A stretch of DNA of 7,666 nt, taken from contig DFZN01000058.1 in the NCBI GenBank assembly GCA_002382735.1, positions 13,651-21,316 of the forward strand, written 5' to 3'. The notes under the pieces were generated by a model. It was not told where the DNA came from. It saw only the letters and a list, made by a program, of their open reading frames with translations, and searched no databases. Positions 5,043 to 7,666 of the stretch are shown here, in pieces. The translations under genes and the position numbers were made by a program. The DNA comes from a bacterium UBP11_UBA4055 (GTDB lineage Bacteria; UBA4055). Every line of letters begins with the position of its first letter. Within the stretch, counting starts at the first letter, position 1.

Positions 5043-7666
5043 ATGACAAACAAATTCGTTTACGATTTCAGCGAAGGCGACGCCTCGATGAAGGAAGTAC
5101 TCGGCGGAAAAGGAGCTAATCTGGCCGAGATGACAAAACTCGGCATCCCGGTTCCTCCCGGATTTACGATCTCAACAGCAGCGTGTCAGGATTATTACAA
5201 AGACGGAAAGAGCAGGATGTCGGATGAGATAATCGCCGAATATAAAGAGCATCTTAAAGCCGTCGAAGAAAAAATGGGCAAGAAACTCGGCGACAACGAA
5301 GACCCGCTTCTTCTTTCGGTAAGATCGGGAGCAGCCGCATCGATGCCCGGAATGATGGACACAGTGCTTAATCTCGGGCTAAACGATGTGTCGGTTGAAG
5401 GGATCATCAAAAAAACAGGAAATAAAAGATTCGGATATGACTCATACAGAAGGTTCATTCAGATGTTCGGCGATGTGGTCATGGAAGTTCCTGGAGAGGT
5501 TTTTGAAAAAGAACTTCATGCCGTAAAAGAAGCGAAAGGCGCAAAATTCGATACTGACCTTACAGCCGATGATCTTAAAGAGGTGATCACAAGGTTCGAG
5601 AACGCGGTCGAAAAGGCAAAAGGCAAAAAATTCCCGCAGGACCCTCACGAACAGCTTCACATGTCGATCGAAGCGGTCTTCAGATCATGGAACAACGACA
5701 GGGCTATTCTGTACAGAAAACTTAACGACCTTAAAAACCTCGCCGGAACAGCCGTGAATGTTCAGGTGATGGTCTTCGGAAATAAAGGCGAAACAAGCGG
5801 AACAGGAGTATGTTTTACAAGAAACCCGAGCACCGGTGAGAATAAATTCTACGGCGAGTACCTGATGAACGCCCAGGGCGAAGATGTTGTTGCAGGTATA
5901 AGGACACCTCAGCCGATAGACACTCTGGAAAAGCAGAACAAAGCTGTTTACGACGAACTTGTATCATACAGGGACAGTCTGGAGAAGCACTATAAAGATA
6001 TGCAGGACATGGAGTTCACGATAGAGGAAGGAAAACTCTGGATGCTCCAGACAAGGAACGGAAAAAGAACAGCCGCGGCAGCCGTAAAAATGGCAGTCGA
6101 TATGTGCGGCGAAGAGCTGATAAGTAAAGAAGAAGCAGTATTAAGGGTAAAACCCGCTCAGCTCGACCAGCTTCTGCACCCGCAGCTTGACATGAAGATC
6201 GTAAGAGGGATGACGCCTCTCGGCAAAGGACTTCCCGCATCACCCGGCGCAGCAGTAGGCAAGATCGTTTTTGACGCGCATCTGGCTCACGAAAGGAACG
6301 AGGAAGGCGAAAAGGTCATTCTTGTCAGGAACGAGACATCTCCGGAAGATCTTATCGGAATGAACGCTTCGCAGGGTATTTTAACTGCAAGAGGCGGAAT
6401 GACATCTCACGCCGCCGTAGTAGCGAGAGGCATGGGAAAATGCTGCGTGGCCGGATGTTCGGACGCAAAAATTAGCGAAGAGAACAGAACATTGGCTTTC
6501 GGCGACAAAGTGTTCAACGAGGGCGATGTTATCACTCTTAACGGAAGCGAGGGAACGGTTTACGGCGGATCTATTCCGGTAGTCGATCCTGAACTTTCAG
6601 GCGATTTCGGAACGCTGATGGAATGGGCCGACGAATTCAGAGAACTTCTAATAAAGGCCAACGCTGACACACCGCACGATACAGCCGTAGCGGTAAAATT
6701 CGGTGCTGAAGGCATCGGGCTCTGCAGGACGGAGCACATGTTCTTTGAGGCTTCAAGGATAAAGGCAGTAAGAGAGATGATCGTGGCCAAAGCTACGCCA
6801 GAAAGGGAAAAAGCGCTCGCCAAGATCGAGCCTTACCAGCAGAAAGATTTCGAGGAAATGTTCAAAGCCCTAGAAGGAAAGCCGATGATAATCAGGCTTC
6901 TCGACCCGCCGCTGCATGAGTTTTTGCCGAAAGAGGAAGAGGATATCGTAGGCGTGGCTAAAGAGATAGGCGTTACGGTCGAACAGCTTAAGCACACGAT
7001 CGACAGCCTCCACGAGTTCAACCCGATGCTCGGATTCAGGGGATGCCGTCTCGCCATAGTTTATCCCGAGATAGCTAAAATGCAGGCAAGAGCAGTTTTC
7101 AAAGCAGCTCTGAATGTAAAAGATTCAAAACCGTGGATCGAAGTTCCTCTGACGGGAATACTGAAAGAGTACACGATAGTTAAAGATATTATCGAAGCAG
7201 TTGCCGAAGAGCTCGGAGCAAAAGGAAAAGTGGATTACAAGATCGGAACTATGATCGAAGTGCCGAGAGCGGCTCTGACAGCCGACGAATTCGCTCCTTT
7301 CTGCGATTTTATGAGTTTCGGAACCAACGACCTTACGCAGATGACATGCGGTTTCTCAAGGGATGACGCCGGCAGCTTCTTAACGAAGTATGTTGACAAG
7401 GGCATTTATGAGAAAGACCCCTTCCAGACGATAGACAGGGACGGCGTAGGCAAACTGATGCAGCACTGCATCATAACGGCTAAAGAAGCTAATCCGAATA
7501 TCCATATCGGTATATGCGGAGAGCACGGGGGAGATCCCGATTCGGTAGAATTCTGTCACATGATAGGATTGGACGAAGTAAGCTGCTCGCCTTACAGAGT
7601 ACCGATAGCAAGACTGGCTGCCGCTCACGCAGCGATAGAGTATCCTTACGAGGAGTGCGGATGCGG
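5043..7666 (+). CDS. ppdK: Pyruvate, phosphate dikinase, extreme 3' end outside the window
   Basis: PPDK interconverts pyruvate, ATP and phosphate with PEP, AMP and pyrophosphate in the cytoplasm. In anaerobes it serves either pyrophosphate-linked glycolysis or gluconeogenesis. The frame is open for 874 codons to the edge, about the full length of the Clostridium symbiosum enzyme. The ATP-grasp domain (about 1-340) has GGKGANLAEM with Lys23 and SVRSGAAASMPGMMDT with Arg94. The swivelling domain (about 385-510) has GGMTSHAAVVARGMG with the phosphorylated His456. The C-terminal barrel (about 520-874) has GLCRTEH (Arg562), RLLDPPLHEF (Arg618), GFRGCRL, MIEVPRAAL (Glu739), SFGTNDLTQM and GICGEHGGDP (Cys825). 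All catalytic residues I know of appear present, so it should be active. The usual ending VPIARLAAA is reached, but the frame continues with a tail containing EECGC, longer than the typical C-terminus, and no stop is seen. It has its own promoter and ribosome site and is divergent from the sigma gene. Confidence 0.97.
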   Translation, partial: MTNKFVYDFSEGDASMKEVLGGKGANLAEMTKLGIPVPPGFTISTAACQDYYKDGKSRMSDEIIAEYKEHLKAVEEKMGKKLGDNEDPLLLSVRSGAAASMPGMMDTVLNLGLNDVSVEGIIKKTGNKRFGYDSYRRFIQMFGDVVMEVPGEVFEKELHAVKEAKGAKFDTDLTADDLKEVITRFENAVEKAKGKKFPQDPHEQLHMSIEAVFRSWNNDRAILYRKLNDLKNLAGTAVNVQVMVFGNKGETSGTGVCFTRNPSTGENKFYGEYLMNAQGEDVVAGIRTPQPIDTLEKQNKAVYDELVSYRDSLEKHYKDMQDMEFTIEEGKLWMLQTRNGKRTAAAAVKMAVDMCGEELISKEEAVLRVKPAQLDQLLHPQLDMKIVRGMTPLGKGLPASPGAAVGKIVFDAHLAHERNEEGEKVILVRNETSPEDLIGMNASQGILTARGGMTSHAAVVARGMGKCCVAGCSDAKISEENRTLAFGDKVFNEGDVITLNGSEGTVYGGSIPVVDPELSGDFGTLMEWADEFRELLIKANADTPHDTAVAVKFGAEGIGLCRTEHMFFEASRIKAVREMIVAKATPEREKALAKIEPYQQKDFEEMFKALEGKPMIIRLLDPPLHEFLPKEEEDIVGVAKEIGVTVEQLKHTIDSLHEFNPMLGFRGCRLAIVYPEIAKMQARAVFKAALNVKDSKPWIEVPLTGILKEYTIVKDIIEAVAEELGAKGKVDYKIGTMIEVPRAALTADEFAPFCDFMSFGTNDLTQMTCGFSRDDAGSFLTKYVDKGIYEKDPFQTIDRDGVGKLMQHCIITAKEANPNIHIGICGEHGGDPDSVEFCHMIGLDEVSCSPYRVPIARLAAAHAAIEYPYEECGC

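Noticed and set aside
5195..7628. Several minus-strand open frames inside ppdK
   Set aside because: They are antisense shadows of a highly conserved plus-strand gene, with low-complexity Ser/Leu-rich translations and no ribosome sites.

Overview
The window reads as the chromosome of an anaerobic bacterium. The sigma factor (short, no region 1.1, core [20 protein letters not shown]) resembles the primary sigma factors of the Bacteroidota and the wider FCB assemblage. Most start codons carry good Shine-Dalgarno (SD) sequences and the best promoters look like ordinary TTGACx / TAnnnT boxes. That argues against a typical Bacteroidota member and for another lineage with a similar sigma factor. This placement is an inference from family resemblance, not a search result.

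Layout. From about 3930 down to the left edge, the minus strand carries a four-gene run: tupA (tungstate-binding protein), tupB (permease), tupC (ATPase with a C-terminal TOBE-like domain) and, 54 bases further on, a MacB/FtsX-type permease that runs off the window. tupA-tupB abut (TAA then TTG) and tupB-tupC overlap by four bases (ATGA), so the three Tup proteins should be made together. Upstream of tupA lie a promoter and a leader of about 170 bases. A minus-strand intrinsic terminator then separates this operon from a sigma-70 family gene (3962-4819, minus). A divergent promoter region of about 220 bases follows, and then pyruvate, phosphate dikinase (ppdK) on the plus strand from 5043, which is still open at the right edge.

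The most interesting part is the tupA leader (about 3728-3892, minus). It carries sequence and fold features that I associate with the molybdenum/tungsten cofactor (Moco/Tuco) riboswitch class: CTCCG at the 5' side, CCGA, GCCTCCCG and GGAAAGGAG at the 3' side, a GAAA tetraloop and a near-canonical 11-nucleotide tetraloop receptor. Downstream, a 16-pair hairpin buries the whole tupA Shine-Dalgarno sequence. The 5' arm of that hairpin can instead pair with the GGAAAGGAG element of the putative aptamer. This gives a readable two-state model: ligand-bound aptamer, SD hidden, tungstate uptake off; ligand-free, SD exposed, uptake on. The class is known, but the fit to a tungstate transporter, the compact size and the explicit switch make this leader the best target for follow-up.

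Together the genes suggest tungsten uptake for tungstoenzymes under feedback control by the finished cofactor, beside housekeeping genes for transcription (sigma factor) and pyruvate/PEP interconversion (PPDK). Nothing here looks like a phage, an insertion sequence, a CRISPR array or a tRNA/rRNA gene.
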